Positions 27,301 through 37,866 of a stretch of 64,000 bases of DNA are shown piece after piece; within the stretch, counting starts at the first letter, position 1, and each line of letters starts with the position of its first letter. Position numbers and translations under genes: made by a program. The stretch is from Rotaria sp. Silwood1 (taxonomy: Eukaryota; Rotifera; Eurotatoria; Philodinida; Philodinidae), in contig CAJNOP010000022.1 in NCBI GenBank assembly GCA_905250075.1, positions 1,265,981 through 1,329,980 of the forward strand, written 5' to 3'. The notes beneath the pieces are model-generated. The model had not been told where the DNA came from. It made no database searches and saw nothing but the letters and a program-made list of their open reading frames with translations.

Positions 27301-30300
27301 TATCTCTATATAATTGATATGGATTTAAATAGTCCAAATATAATTGGACAAAGTTGTACAAAAGATCGATTAATTATTACAGCTGATGCTAGTATAACAG
27401 AATGGTGTGGGCGATCATATACTAATATGTTACTAAAAACATGTCATAAATCTGTATCATTACAATTGATTCGTTCATTTGATGCTAGAGGACGTGGTGT
27501 AAAATTTTATTTTGAATTTCGTGAACGATCTCCAAATGAAATATGTGATGAAATAGTTACAACTAGTACACGTTCAACATTATCACCTACACCACCAATA
27601 GGATCAACAACAATATCATTACGTCCAGATTATTTTCCTTATCTATCTCCTCGATTATTTAAAACCTTATGCTATCCAGATCTATCAAGTTTATTCGGTG
27701 CAAATAATTTTCAATGTCCGTCAAATTATATTATTGTTATTCATCGAGCATTTTATGGTTATGGTAAACGATGTGCTTATACTCAAAATGACTGTACAAG
27801 TGAAGCTGATCACGTTTATCGAACATGTTCAGGAAAACAAACATGTTCTATATCATTTTTAAATATATTTACTTTACCAGAATGTAATAATGTTATAGCT
27901 AATTATCTATTTGTTGTATATCAATGTTTGCCAACATTAACAATTATTCCAACTATTAATAATTTATGTACAAGTCAAACTCATGACTTATTTGAAGTAA
28001 GTGGTATATTACAAAGTACATCATATCCATCTTATACACAAACACAATGTATCAATGTAACATTAAGTCCACCAGAAGGTTCTGATCTTGTTATATATAT
28101 GTATTTATTAGATCTTGATATTGGATTACCAAATGTAGAAACAGGTGACTGTACAGATGATTATCTACTATTATCATATGAATGTAATAATCAACTGTAT
28201 CGTGAATATTTATGTGGTACACGTCAAGCTGAACTTTTATTTGATACATGTTCATCAACAGATAAAATTTTTGTTTCATATAATTTAACAAATCAAAATA
28301 CTCAATCTCAACGTGGTTTTGCACTTCTTTATCATCTACTACCAAGAACAACTACAATTACATTACCACCAACACGAATATCAACAACAACGAAAACAAC
28401 AGTAATAACATCATTAGATTTTGGACCTGGTCCAATAAGTACTATGATATTACAAACAAGTGTATGTGTTCAACAATCAATCCAATTACGATGTAATGTT
28501 GATTATGGCCTTGTTCTACATAAAATTGATCTTGCTGTAAGTAAAATAGGTAGTTGCAATTATTCATCTGATGATTGCTTTGAAGAACGTACTTATTTAC
28601 ACGGTACATGTGGTGGAAAATCATCATGTTATATATTTCCTCCTTCAGTTTCATTATCGAAATGTAATAATTCTAAATCAACTTATTTCTATGCTGAATA
28701 TCAATGCATTCCAAATCGACCAAAGTTAAATGTTAGTATATGTACATCAACAAGTGTATTCGAAAGAGTTGAAGGTGGTGCAATTGTTTCATCATCTGGT
28801 TACACGTCCGAATATAGAGAATGTCAAGTTACATTACAATCAGCAAAATTATTAGAAAATCCTGCTCATAAAGCGTTTTCTATATATATTGTCATGTTTA
28901 ATTTACCTATTGGATCTTATCGTGAACAAAGTTCACAATGCAACGATAATGATCCATATGTTGAAATTGAAGATTCACAAATCGGTATTACTCGTCTTTG
29001 TGGTAATAGTCATACACGTAAATTATTTGAAACATGTTCAAATAATATTCAAATTCGTTATAAAAATTTTAATATAGCTACAAATAATATTCCATATAAA
29101 GGCTTTCAATTTTATTTTGAATCCATTGAAAAAACACAATGTTCAGATGTTGTCACAATTATACCTCCTAAACCACAAGAACCATTTGTTATTAAAGAAG
29201 AAACTCTTTGTGCATTATCAATTGATCGTGAACGTGTTAGTTTTTCATGTACACCTGATTATGGTCTTATTTTTTTACAATCATATGAATTTATTACAAA
29301 AAATCCGGAATCATGTGATATTTCACAACATACATGTCATTATTTAAGTGAGCAACCACAAGCTCTCTGTGCTGGTCAACAATCTTGTTCATATATACAT
29401 TCAATACCAATCGGTCCACAATTAAATATTTGTCACGGTAATAAAGGTGATTCAATTCAATTCTTTTATCAATGTATACCAATGAAACCAACAGTAACTT
29501 ATTTAAAAGCAACTTTTTGCATTGATACATACGTTACATTCAATCGAGGGTTTATTGAAACACCAAATTATCCAAATTCATATAGATATGGTCCACAACA
29601 ATGTTCATTACGTATTTTATTACCAAATACTCCCGAGGGTAAACAACTTTCAATATATCTGTACATTATAGATTTATCAATACGTGATACATCAGCAATA
29701 GATTCAACATCTACATTTGAATGTTATGATTCAATTATTTATCGTGATAGAAAAATAACAAGATCATTATGTGGAAATATTGATCAACCTGTATTCGAAT
29801 ATCAAACAGATAAAGATGAACTTGAATTAATATTGAATATAACAGAATTATTACCTTTAAATATGTCAAGTAATTGGCGTGGCGCAAGATTTTTTTATTT
29901 AATTGGAAATCAATTACTACCAACTTCACCAACGATTCTAACAACACAAGGAACAATAACAACTATAACAACGGAAAAACCTGTTGAAAATATTACAATT
30001 AAACCTTCTAATCGCAAACCTATGATTGCCGGTGTTGTTAGTGGTGTTATAATTGTACTGTTATGCATAATTGGTTTTGTACTTTATCGTCGTCGTTTAC
30101 GTTCGAGAGGCATTGAAGAATCAAAAATAGAATATAGACGAAATATAGATACAATTAATGATGATCTAAATTATAGACGTAGTGAAAATCGTAGTAGTAT
30201 TCCACTTGATGCATTAAGAAGTCCAGCACTATCAACATTGACTAGTCCATTTTATAAGCCAAAAAATACAAAAGATGAGACCGCAGCTTAAAAATATATT

Positions 30301-32172
30301 TGCTTTTTATTCAGATTTTCTTTTTGAATATTAAATAAAAAAATATAAATATACAATTTTAATTTTCTTTTTTTTATGGTTTTTAATTTTAGCAAAAACG
30401 TATCATGAACAAATTCAGATAAAAGATGGTTCATTAGGAAATAGTTATGAGAAAATATTTAATCGATTCTTAGATGATACTGTTACACAAATTACTGTTC
30501 AAGATCCATATATACGAGCTTTTCATCAAGTCTCTATGATATTTTTTTCTTTTTAATTATTTCTACTTGTCTAATAAATTATTATTTAGATCAGCAATTT
30601 TTTACGCTTTTGTGAAGTTATTATTAAATCACCAGCAAGGATTAAACGTATTGATTTAATTACGAGTTTTGAAACGGTAGATAAAATGACATTTTTGTTT
30701 TCTTTTTTTCATTTTGATAATCTATAATTAGAATGAACAAGCAAAACAAACACAAATTGAACAATTAAATCAATTTAAAGAACATCTTGCAGAAAAATAT
30801 TCAATTGATTTGATAATACAATATCTACCTGGATTACATGATCGAGAAATCAAGTGAGAAAACCAAAACCAGGAGGCTACAGTAAAATCTCTTTATGTGA
30901 GCATCTTCTGAAATTGCTCAGTCTGTAGTCTGTTAAAGCAAATCTCGCTAGGAATGAGCCTCTATACATAATCATCTCCTGGTTCTACATAGTAGATGCT
31001 ACAGCCTGTCGGGTCTGAAAATTTTGGACCCGACAAACATTAGTAGACACTGGTTTCTAGTCTCATGAGGATTCACAATATCTGTGATGTGAGCAACGTA
31101 TGTTCTATCATTCGTGTGCAGAATAAGTCGTGGGACATATAGAAAAAGAGGATGAACTGACCGTGAATACTTAAAAGAAAAGAACAAATTTTAGACAATA
31201 GCAACATCGCTTAATTTAACATCTAATATTTTTTTGCGTTAATAATTAATGTTCACGTCAGAATTAGAAACAGGTGGATGTAAACTCAATCACTTGACAA
31301 CGGAAATAGTTAGCGAGCTGTGATTTTTTATCAATTGAAAGAGAAGAGCTTCTCGTGCCTTTTTGTCTGTCACCACATAAGATAAAATTATTTTACAACC
31401 CATGATCTTCGCAAAGTCTTGAAAAAGAATGCATAAAACCGATGTTTGTTTCTGATAGAATGTTGATTTTCGCATATGTTTCAAATCTAACGAAATCACG
31501 TATCTATTCGGTTAAATTAAATAGAATTCTGTTGGTTTTTATTGATATTTCTTTGAAATAAAATACCATTTTCATGTATTTCTTTTTTTGAATGTTTTGA
31601 AAAGATAATGTGTTTTAAAATAACTTTTCTTATAGTGTAATAAGTAAAAAGATATCCGGAGTTCTCTTCCCTCGATTACTGAAAACCATAGATTACTACG
31701 TGTTGTGATGGTCGAGTTATTAAGATTACACTTATCTCTCATTTTGAATAAATGAATTCATTGAAAAGAAGTACAAGATCACCTCGTGCAGCCGAAAAAC
31801 GATTGCAGAGGTTATGCAATTGTAACTGAAAATCTTTCAATAATAGACAACTCCGTGAAGTGAACGCTGTCGATTGGTCTCGATAATGTCCACATTAGAC
31901 AGTTCCTTTTTTTTTGTATCAACAAATTAATTTTTACTTTTTTAATAGATTAAATAATGGATGGATAATTAAAATTGGTCGAGGACTTGATTTCTATAAA
32001 CCACCAGAATGTAAGTCTTATTAAATTTTATTTTTCATTACTATTATTATTATTATTTTTTGTTTTATTCAAAGCTAAACTATCTATTGGTTATTATGAT
32101 CTCGATCTTCGTCCATGTCATCAAACGACTATTGATATATTCCATGCTGAAAGAGTTCATCCATCATCATAA
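21321..32172 (+). CDS. MITD1: MIT domain-containing protein 1, with a gene nested in its second intron
   Basis: MITD1 links ESCRT-III to membranes during cytokinetic abscission. Seven exons (21321-21444, 22478-22582, 30393-30529, 30590-30676, 30732-30853, 31949-32010, 32075-32172) join in frame to 244 residues (human is 249). Residues 1-77 form the MIT three-helix bundle that binds ESCRT-III tails ([20 protein letters not shown], then [16 protein letters not shown]). The rest is the phospholipase-D-like membrane-binding domain, with [33 protein letters not shown] and the hallmark [17 protein letters not shown]. Introns 1 (1.0 kb), 2 (7.8 kb) and 5 (1.1 kb) are large; the others are 55-64 bp. 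Intron 2 holds a complete unrelated gene on the same strand. AATAAA lies 6 bases past the stop (32178-32183). Confidence 0.95.
22912..22913 (+). promoter_or_regulatory. Putative trans-splice acceptor of the nested gene
   Basis: An AG (accgtag) ends 16 bases before the ATG at 22930. It could accept a spliced leader and so separate the nested message from the MITD1 pre-mRNA. Confidence 0.35.
22930..30291 (+). CDS. Giant single-pass membrane protein with eight SUEL-lectin/CUB modules and one fibronectin type II domain
   Basis: Four exons (22930-23809, 23880-25145, 25435-26580, 26645-30291) join in frame to 2312 residues. After a signal peptide (residues 1 to about 20), eight modules repeat. Each has a SUEL-type galactose/rhamnose-binding lectin domain (C..C..Y.I.I..A.YG...C...DC...C, ending YQCVP), then a CUB-like domain (IC...G.I.SP.YP, an acidic D.L.I stretch, CG, a CS near the end, and RG..FYFE). 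Approximate lectin starts are residues 30, 294, 551, 846, 1173, 1436, 1701 and 1951. Thr/Ser-rich linkers separate the modules. A fibronectin type II domain (CQFPFTYEG to WGFC) lies near 1111-1162. One membrane helix ([20 protein letters not shown], about 2224-2247) precedes a basic tail of ~65 residues. It is probably a cell-surface glycan receptor. The name and ligand are unknown. It lies entirely within MITD1 intron 2. Confidence 0.9.
30334..30339 (+). terminator. Polyadenylation signal of the nested lectin-CUB gene
   Basis: AATAAA lies 43 bases past the nested gene's stop and 53 bases before MITD1 exon 3. It suggests the nested message has its own 3' end. Confidence 0.6.
30854..31948. other. 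MITD1 intron 5, 1.1 kb, non-coding
   Basis: No gene is seen inside. It contains a short perfect hairpin at 31007-31035 and otherwise unremarkable AT-rich sequence. Its length is out of line with the 55-64 bp introns on either side, so an old insertion is possible. Confidence 0.5.
31007..31035. repeat. Small perfect hairpin in MITD1 intron 5
   Basis: TGTCGGGTC and GACCCGACA form a 9-bp perfect stem around an 11-base loop. It could be a relic of a transposon end; it is too short to classify. Confidence 0.5.
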
Positions 32173-32177
32173 AAGAA

Positions 32178-32183
32178 AATAAA
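32178..32183 (+). terminator. Polyadenylation signal of MITD1
   Basis: AATAAA lies 6 bases past the MITD1 stop and about 150 bases before the P5CR acceptor. Confidence 0.55.
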
Positions 32184-32333
32184 TGGATACATTTGTATAA
32201 TTTAATGCATATGTGTTATTTCTTTATAACTGTTATTTTCTATTTTTTATTTAAAAAACCAATTAAAAAATCAGATACTTTATTTTTTATTAGATAGAAA
32301 ATCTAATGTAATTTTTTTTATTTCAAATAATTT

Positions 32334-32335
32334 AG
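32334..32335 (+). promoter_or_regulatory. Splice acceptor abutting the P5CR start
   Basis: A strong acceptor, tttcaaataatttag, ends immediately before the ATG at 32336. With MITD1 ending 163 bases upstream on the same strand, it fits spliced-leader processing of a short polycistron. Confidence 0.55.
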
Positions 32336-33193
32336 ATGGATAATATAAGACTAGGTTTCATTGGTGGTGGTCGTATTGTACAAGCATTACTTGATGGACT
32401 TCACGAAGCAGATTATCTTCAAAAAATGCATATTTTAATTAGTTGTCCATCTGGAAACGATGAGAAATCATCACTAAAACGTTTTAGTAATACAATTCGC
32501 ATGACAACATCAAATATATTTTTATGTAATAATAGTGATATTGTATTATTTGCTGTAAAAGCAAAATTAATAAAATCAATATGTCAAGAAATTGAAAAAA
32601 AAATTGACAAAGATCGTTTAACAAATATTTTATTTGTATCAATTATTCCAGGTTTAACTATTTCAACATTATCTCAATGGTTACATACTGATAAAAATAT
32701 TATTCGAATTATGTATAATGTTAATGTAGCAAAACGTAATGGTTCATATGCAATCTCATCATTACCAAATAATGAAAATAATCATGCATTTGAAATTTAT
32801 TTAAAATCAATTTTTGATAAAGTTGCTTATTATGCTGGTAATGTTACTGAATCTGAATTAGATATAATGTGTGCTTTAATTGGTAGTGGTCCAGCTTTTT
32901 TTTGTACAGCAGTTGAAGGTTTAGCTGATGGTGCAGTTAAAGCTGGTCTTTCACGTCAATTGGCAACTACATTAGCAGCACGAACAATGCTTGGTTGTGC
33001 TGATATTTTAATAACATCGGGTAAGCATCCTGCTGAACTTAAAAATGATATATCCACACCAGCTGGTACAACAATTTATGGTTTACATGAACTTGAAAAT
33101 AAAGGTGTACGTGGTGCATATATGGATGCACTTATGTCAGCATTTAATCGTGCACAAACAATGGCTGATCAACTAGCTAAAGAAATAAAATGA
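32336..33193 (+). CDS. Pyrroline-5-carboxylate reductase
   Basis: This enzyme catalyses the last step of proline synthesis, reducing 1-pyrroline-5-carboxylate with NAD(P)H. It is a single exon of 285 residues, a normal length for the family. The Rossmann nucleotide-binding start is LGFIGGGRIVQALLDG (residues 6-21). The C-terminal dimerisation domain has IGSGPAFFCTAVEGLADGA (from about 181) and the family signature around HPAELKNDISTPAGTTIYGL (about 226-245). Vertebrates have three paralogues (PYCR1-3) and I cannot say which is closest; there is no obvious mitochondrial presequence. It starts 163 bp after MITD1 on the same strand, with a splice acceptor touching its ATG. AATAAA at 33310-33315 probably ends the message. 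Confidence 0.95.
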   Translation: MDNIRLGFIGGGRIVQALLDGLHEADYLQKMHILISCPSGNDEKSSLKRFSNTIRMTTSNIFLCNNSDIVLFAVKAKLIKSICQEIEKKIDKDRLTNILFVSIIPGLTISTLSQWLHTDKNIIRIMYNVNVAKRNGSYAISSLPNNENNHAFEIYLKSIFDKVAYYAGNVTESELDIMCALIGSGPAFFCTAVEGLADGAVKAGLSRQLATTLAARTMLGCADILITSGKHPAELKNDISTPAGTTIYGLHELENKGVRGAYMDALMSAFNRAQTMADQLAKEIK

Positions 33194-34116
33194 CATAATG
33201 TTGTGTGTTTTGTTTTTTTCAGCAGTCTCTGTTTCGATCTCATTCAATAATCTCTCATTCGAATCCTTTCTGAATTCGATCTCTCTTCTAGTTTGGTCAT
33301 AATTCATTAAATAAAATTAATACGACAAACCTTCACTTATCTTCATGATTAGTTATAGTGACAGATAAAAGTTTAGAGCAACTGTATATTCAAGATTTCT
33401 TGTCGATGGTAGTAGCTAGCAAAAGTCTGATAAAAAACATCTGTGCAGTTGAAAGAATTTTCTATTGAGCTGGGTAGGCCGGTAGATGTCATCAAAATGA
33501 CTTAGATGAGAGAAGCTGCGGAAAGCTAAGACTCGTAAAATCAGCTTTCAGACTTCCAGACCTTTCTTCATAGGACTGCTTTCAATTTATAGAAGTCTCT
33601 AGAGAGATCAAACATGGTAAAAACATTGAAATTACCAAAAACACCAAGAGAAAAATGCTCCTTGAACCTTCTGTGAATTGAATGCAGTTTGATAAAGGAA
33701 GACTATGGAGAGATCAGCAACGCATCATTTTGCTCTACCAGAAAAAATCTTTTCCGGAAAACTAAGTATGGAAGCCAGAAAACTAGTTTTGGTGATCCCG
33801 ATTTTTGTAGACCTTCATCCAAGCAGTCTTCAGAGCCTTGCAGTATACCAATCTTAATAGAGAATTCATTCAGCAACGCAAATATTTTTTTTTTAAATTC
33901 ATGCTAGCTAACACTATCCAGAAGAAAACTTGAAAATACAACTGCTCTAAATTATGTCCACCATTAGCTTTAAAGCTTTCATTTTTGAATGATCATTGGT
34001 TGAGCAAAATTCATCTAGTAGTCTGAGTTAAATTTAATAACATGTCAATGATCATTATTAAGACATGCATACTCGATAGAAAAAATAAATAACTAATAAC
34101 ATATAGTTCACAATTA
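33194..34116. other. Intergenic, no gene seen
   Basis: Contains the probable P5CR polyadenylation signal (33310-33315). The rest has no recognisable feature. Confidence 0.55.
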
Positions 34117-34414
34117 CCCAGGTCGATCGTTCCGGTCACCGGATACTGCAGGAACCGGCAGGGAAGACGCGGAAAAATCGCCGGTTCCTGCAGGAAAACA
34201 CCGGAAATCAACGGAACATGGAAGCAGTATTCCGGCCGAAAATTTTTCGGACTTTTTCCGGCGGATTTCCGGCCGGTTCCTGCCGGAAAGAACAGGAATT
34301 GGCTGGAATCCACCGGAAAAAAATCCGAAAAATTTCCGGCCGGAATACTGCTTCCATGTTCCGTTGATTTCCGGTGTTTTCCTGCCGGAACCGGCCTGTA
34401 CTTTTCGACCAGGG
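34117..34414. mobile_element. GC-rich fold-back element (MITE-like), ~300 bp
   Basis: Two ~85-bp arms (about 34178-34262 and 34313-34396) are inverted copies at roughly 95% identity around a ~50-bp spacer. They share runs such as GGAAATCAACGGAACATGG and are rich in CCGG. The outer ends CCCAGGTCGA and TCGACCAGGG are near-perfect inverted repeats, each flanked by TA (34115-34116 and 34415-34416), suggesting a TA target duplication. It stands out as a GC-rich island in AT-rich DNA and encodes nothing convincing; the minus-strand open frame across it is a by-product of the repeats. A TA target is compatible with Tc1/mariner-like mobilisation, but the superfamily is uncertain. Confidence 0.75.
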
Positions 34415-34416
34415 TA

Positions 34417-35349
34417 GATATAGTAATGCAGTTGTACTTAAGCCCCCATCTCAAAAATCGATCTTGGTTCAGGTGCATTCAAATTGCATGAAATTTTCAG
34501 AATATGTTGAGATTATGGTGAAGCAGCTATGATAAAACTTTCAGTCATATAATATGATCGTTTCGAGACATATTCAACTTAACAAGGATTAAAAATAGCT
34601 CATGTGGCGACCCTAAATTCTCTACGGTACTTCACTCTATAGACTTGATTCTTTCGTTGTTTGAAAAAGTATGTCATGATGCAGAGCATGAAAGATCTCT
34701 TTTTTTAATTCTTACTTTTTTAAGAGGAGGGAAGTTCAATGTCTTGAAAGACATTGCAAAAACAACGCTCTAATCATAAGGGTACTCTTACATAATAGTA
34801 ATAAGGCTTAATTGAAAAAATGCACTCTGTCACTCTCTGAATCTTGACATACTTTTTGAAACAAGAAAAAAGCAATTCAATACAAAGACGCTCCTTCGAG
34901 CATTTCAAGATGCACGATTCAAAGAACATAAACAGGAAAAACGAAAAAGATTTTTCACTTTATCTGAAAAACTAGATGTCAAATAAAAAGCTCATATGAT
35001 TTATGAAAGATCACATCTCGGATTGTTTTCCCATGCATTTATCTTAATTTTCTTATTTTTTTCACTAAAATTGACTTTTTTTTTAAAGGAGAAGGCGAGA
35101 AGGCTTTATTGTCAAGGCTTTACAATTAGAAATTCAATGGAAAAAAGCTATAAAAACAAACAACTTATCTTTTTTCATTATATATATATATATAATGTAC
35201 TTGTGTGTAATAAACACTGACAACTTTTATATTTTTTTTGCTAGTATTCTTGTTTATACAACTTAGTCCATTCTCTATTAAATACAATGATGAATCATTG
35301 TCATTGGTAATATTAGAACTGAATTGGAAGTAAACCATTATTTTGTTGT
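34417..35349. other. Intergenic, no gene seen
   Basis: AT-rich, with a short (TA)n run near 35181. It probably contains the TMEM70 promoter. Confidence 0.5.
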
Positions 35350-35351
35350 AG
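35350..35351 (+). promoter_or_regulatory. Splice acceptor just upstream of TMEM70 start
   Basis: The sequence ttttgttgtag ends three bases before the ATG at 35355. Confidence 0.5.
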
Positions 35352-35354
35352 ATA

Positions 35355-36224
35355 ATGTTATCCATTATTCGAAATATTGTTGTTTGTCAACAGACGAAGT
35401 TCTTTCGTTTAAATGCTTTTATTCGTTTAACTAGTTCATTACAAGAAAAACATAAAGAACATTCAATAAAGGCGAAAGATTTTTTTGTTGATCCAAATTT
35501 AATTCAAGCATTTGAAAAAATAAAAGAAGGTGATTATAGACCAACACCAATTGATATGAATTCATTAAAATCTAATCCAAATGTTTCATCAACTGACATG
35601 AATTCATTAAAATCTAACCAAAATGTTTCATCCGTTCATATGAATTCTAATAATCCATTATCAAAACGTGAAAAACTTCGTCAAGATATGCTTGGTAAAC
35701 TTGTGTATGTTGGAAAATTAGATAAACCATTTAAAGCCGCTAAATCACTTTCATTAGCATCAAGTATTGGTGGTGCTATTTGTTATCCAGTTATGATACC
35801 AAAAATTCTTGAAGAAACATCTTTATTTGTGGCTATTGGTTATACAATAATATCAGCAACATTTGTTCTTTTAACACCATCTCTTATACAATTAATATGT
35901 AAACGATATTTAACATCATTATATTATCATGAACAAACAGGACAATTTACGGGTTTTTATAAAAATTTTTTTATGATGGAAAGACAAATAAGATTTCGTG
36001 CTGAAGATGTTGAAGTACCTCCAATAACTGGAATGTTTACATCAATGTTGATTAAAAAAAATCCATACTTTATTAATCATGACGATTTTTATGATAAACA
36101 AGTATTAATTAAAATGTTAGGTTATGATAAAGAATTTGATTTTAGTAAATATACAAAAGATATACAAAAAGGTGATGATGATGATGATGATGTTAATGTT
36201 AATAATAACAATAGGACAAAATGA
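35355..36224 (+). CDS. TMEM70: TMEM70-like mitochondrial assembly factor
   Basis: TMEM70 is an inner-membrane protein that helps assemble the ATP synthase c-ring and complex I. This is a single exon of 289 residues (human is 260). The N-terminus (MLSIIRNIVV, Arg/Lys-rich, with almost no acidic residues in the first 30) fits a mitochondrial presequence. The conserved core starts LGKLVYVGKLDKPFKAAK (about residue 113), followed by a membrane hairpin (about 131-152 and 156-181). It ends with the family-typical MLGYDKEF near residue 254. Oddities are a short internal tandem repeat (DMNSLKSNxNVSS twice, about residues 64-91) and an Asp-rich tail. TMEM186 and TMEM223 are related, but the GYDKEF region favours TMEM70. 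AATAAA lies at 36269-36274. Confidence 0.85.
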   Translation: MLSIIRNIVVCQQTKFFRLNAFIRLTSSLQEKHKEHSIKAKDFFVDPNLIQAFEKIKEGDYRPTPIDMNSLKSNPNVSSTDMNSLKSNQNVSSVHMNSNNPLSKREKLRQDMLGKLVYVGKLDKPFKAAKSLSLASSIGGAICYPVMIPKILEETSLFVAIGYTIISATFVLLTPSLIQLICKRYLTSLYYHEQTGQFTGFYKNFFMMERQIRFRAEDVEVPPITGMFTSMLIKKNPYFINHDDFYDKQVLIKMLGYDKEFDFSKYTKDIQKGDDDDDDVNVNNNNRTK

Positions 36225-36862
36225 ACTTAACAAAAAAAAAAGAAACAAATCTTTAGTTGTTCAGTTATAATAAAACGAAAAACAATAACTTCAATTGATG
36301 TTGCTTTAAAAATATCTTGTTCAAACAAGAAAGTAACTCGAGTAGTTCAACTTGTACAAAATAAAAGATTCAAATAATCATACTCAATATCATGAGATTA
36401 TGCTGAAGGCGTCTATTAAGGTGCGAACCACTTTACACTGATTTTTCTTTCTCGAATTTTGGAATCAAAATTCCTATGCTGTGACGCGATAATCTTGAGA
36501 ACGGTACATTATCTGAAGCTAAGACGTTGATATTTCGATAGGAGACAAATTTTATTCAAATTTTCTGTATGATGTTTCGTTCGTCCAAAGTAAAATGTAA
36601 ACATTATAAATATTCTGTAGATTTTGTTTTCATATTGTTCATAAATGAAACGAGACTGGACGTTGATCTATGCAATTATCGTCTTTCAATGAATAATTGT
36701 TGACATGTTTTTGGTTAATCAACAGAAATCTATAGGGAGCTACTAGTAATACTGTTTCTTGTGATTATTCAGGAAAAAACGAGCGTGAAAAATATGAAAG
36801 TTCTTTCTTTATCGAAGCTTGATATTAATATAAATGAATATAATCTCATTCGTAAGTATGAA

Positions 36863-37866
36863 TACAATAGACAAAGCTTATAAACGGGTTATGCAAAAGT
36901 TCTTGAAAAAATGTCAATCTCTGTTGTATTTGAACGGAAGGTGATAGAAGTCTAATTCTTTTTTTGTTGGATAGAGCATCGTTTCTACTTTAAAAGAACA
37001 TATTTCGCATACTTATATCTATACACTGATAGCAGAATCCATTCTATTTTGCTGCAACCCCTAAAAAGCAGTCTGTAAACGTTTTTTACAGTATACAAGT
37101 GGCATATCTCCACAAAGACATGTGCTTGTGAGCTGAAATGACTCCTTAATTGTGTAATTGCTTAAGACTCACTTAGAGAATAAAAATCAGCTTAAATGGG
37201 TTTTTCTTTATAGAGACCCAGTTTTTTAATATTATGTTGAAATAAATTCCAATTGTTTACGCAACAGTAAACTTTACAGTTTCAGCTATGTAATAAACTT
37301 AGAACTAACAATCTAATAAAGTTTTTATACATAGTCTTGTAGTCTCTGAAAAGCTCGATTTGTCGTAGTCGATTTTGTTTTAATTGATTCTGAAAAATTG
37401 ATATAGAAAGTGATCAGAGTTTTGAACAATTGATATATGCAAATTTTCAAAAAAATGGCCATTAGTTTTTCTTGCCAAAAGTAGAGGATAATAATCAAAC
37501 TTGGCAATGATTTGTATGTGTAACTGAAGCTTATATCATGTTGCATATAACCTGCAAAAATCAGCCTAAATTTTCACGTCTAAGGCAAAATATTGTTTTT
37601 TTTTGCGAAGAAGGCAAAAGCAAAATTGTAGAAATTTACACTACGTTGTTGTAGGGATTCTAGAAAAGCCGAATGGATTTCACTACTAGTGTATGAATAG
37701 AAGTCTTTGAAACATGTTCTTTTAAAGTAGAAACGATGCTCTATCTAACAAAAAAAGAATTAGATTTCTATCACCTTCCGTTCAAATACAACAGAGACTG
37801 ACATTTTTCTAAGAACTTTTGCATACCCCGTTATATAAACACGAACTCTCGCTATCTATTGTATTT
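36863..37866. mobile_element. 1-kb element with ~200-bp terminal inverted repeats, unclassified
   Basis: The arms at about 36863-37060 and 37660-37866 are inverted copies at about 85-90% identity. They share stretches such as CTCTGTTGTATTTGAACGGA and AGCATCGTTTCTACTTTAAA. The outer ends both begin AATACAATAGA. The ~600-bp interior has no coding capacity that I recognise. Arms this long with little interior fit a non-autonomous transposon of the Mutator-like or similar long-TIR type, or an inverted duplication. I could not identify a target duplication, so the exact ends are approximate. Confidence 0.7.

Noticed and set aside
23150-30000. Many overlapping open frames on both strands inside the lectin-CUB gene
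   Set aside because: They are shadows produced by the gene's strong codon bias. They are Leu/His/Tyr/Asn-rich, motif-free and lack exon structure.
34011-34478. 155-codon minus-strand open frame
   Set aside because: It runs across the GC-rich fold-back element, whose repeats remove stops. The Pro/Phe/Ser-rich peptide resembles nothing.
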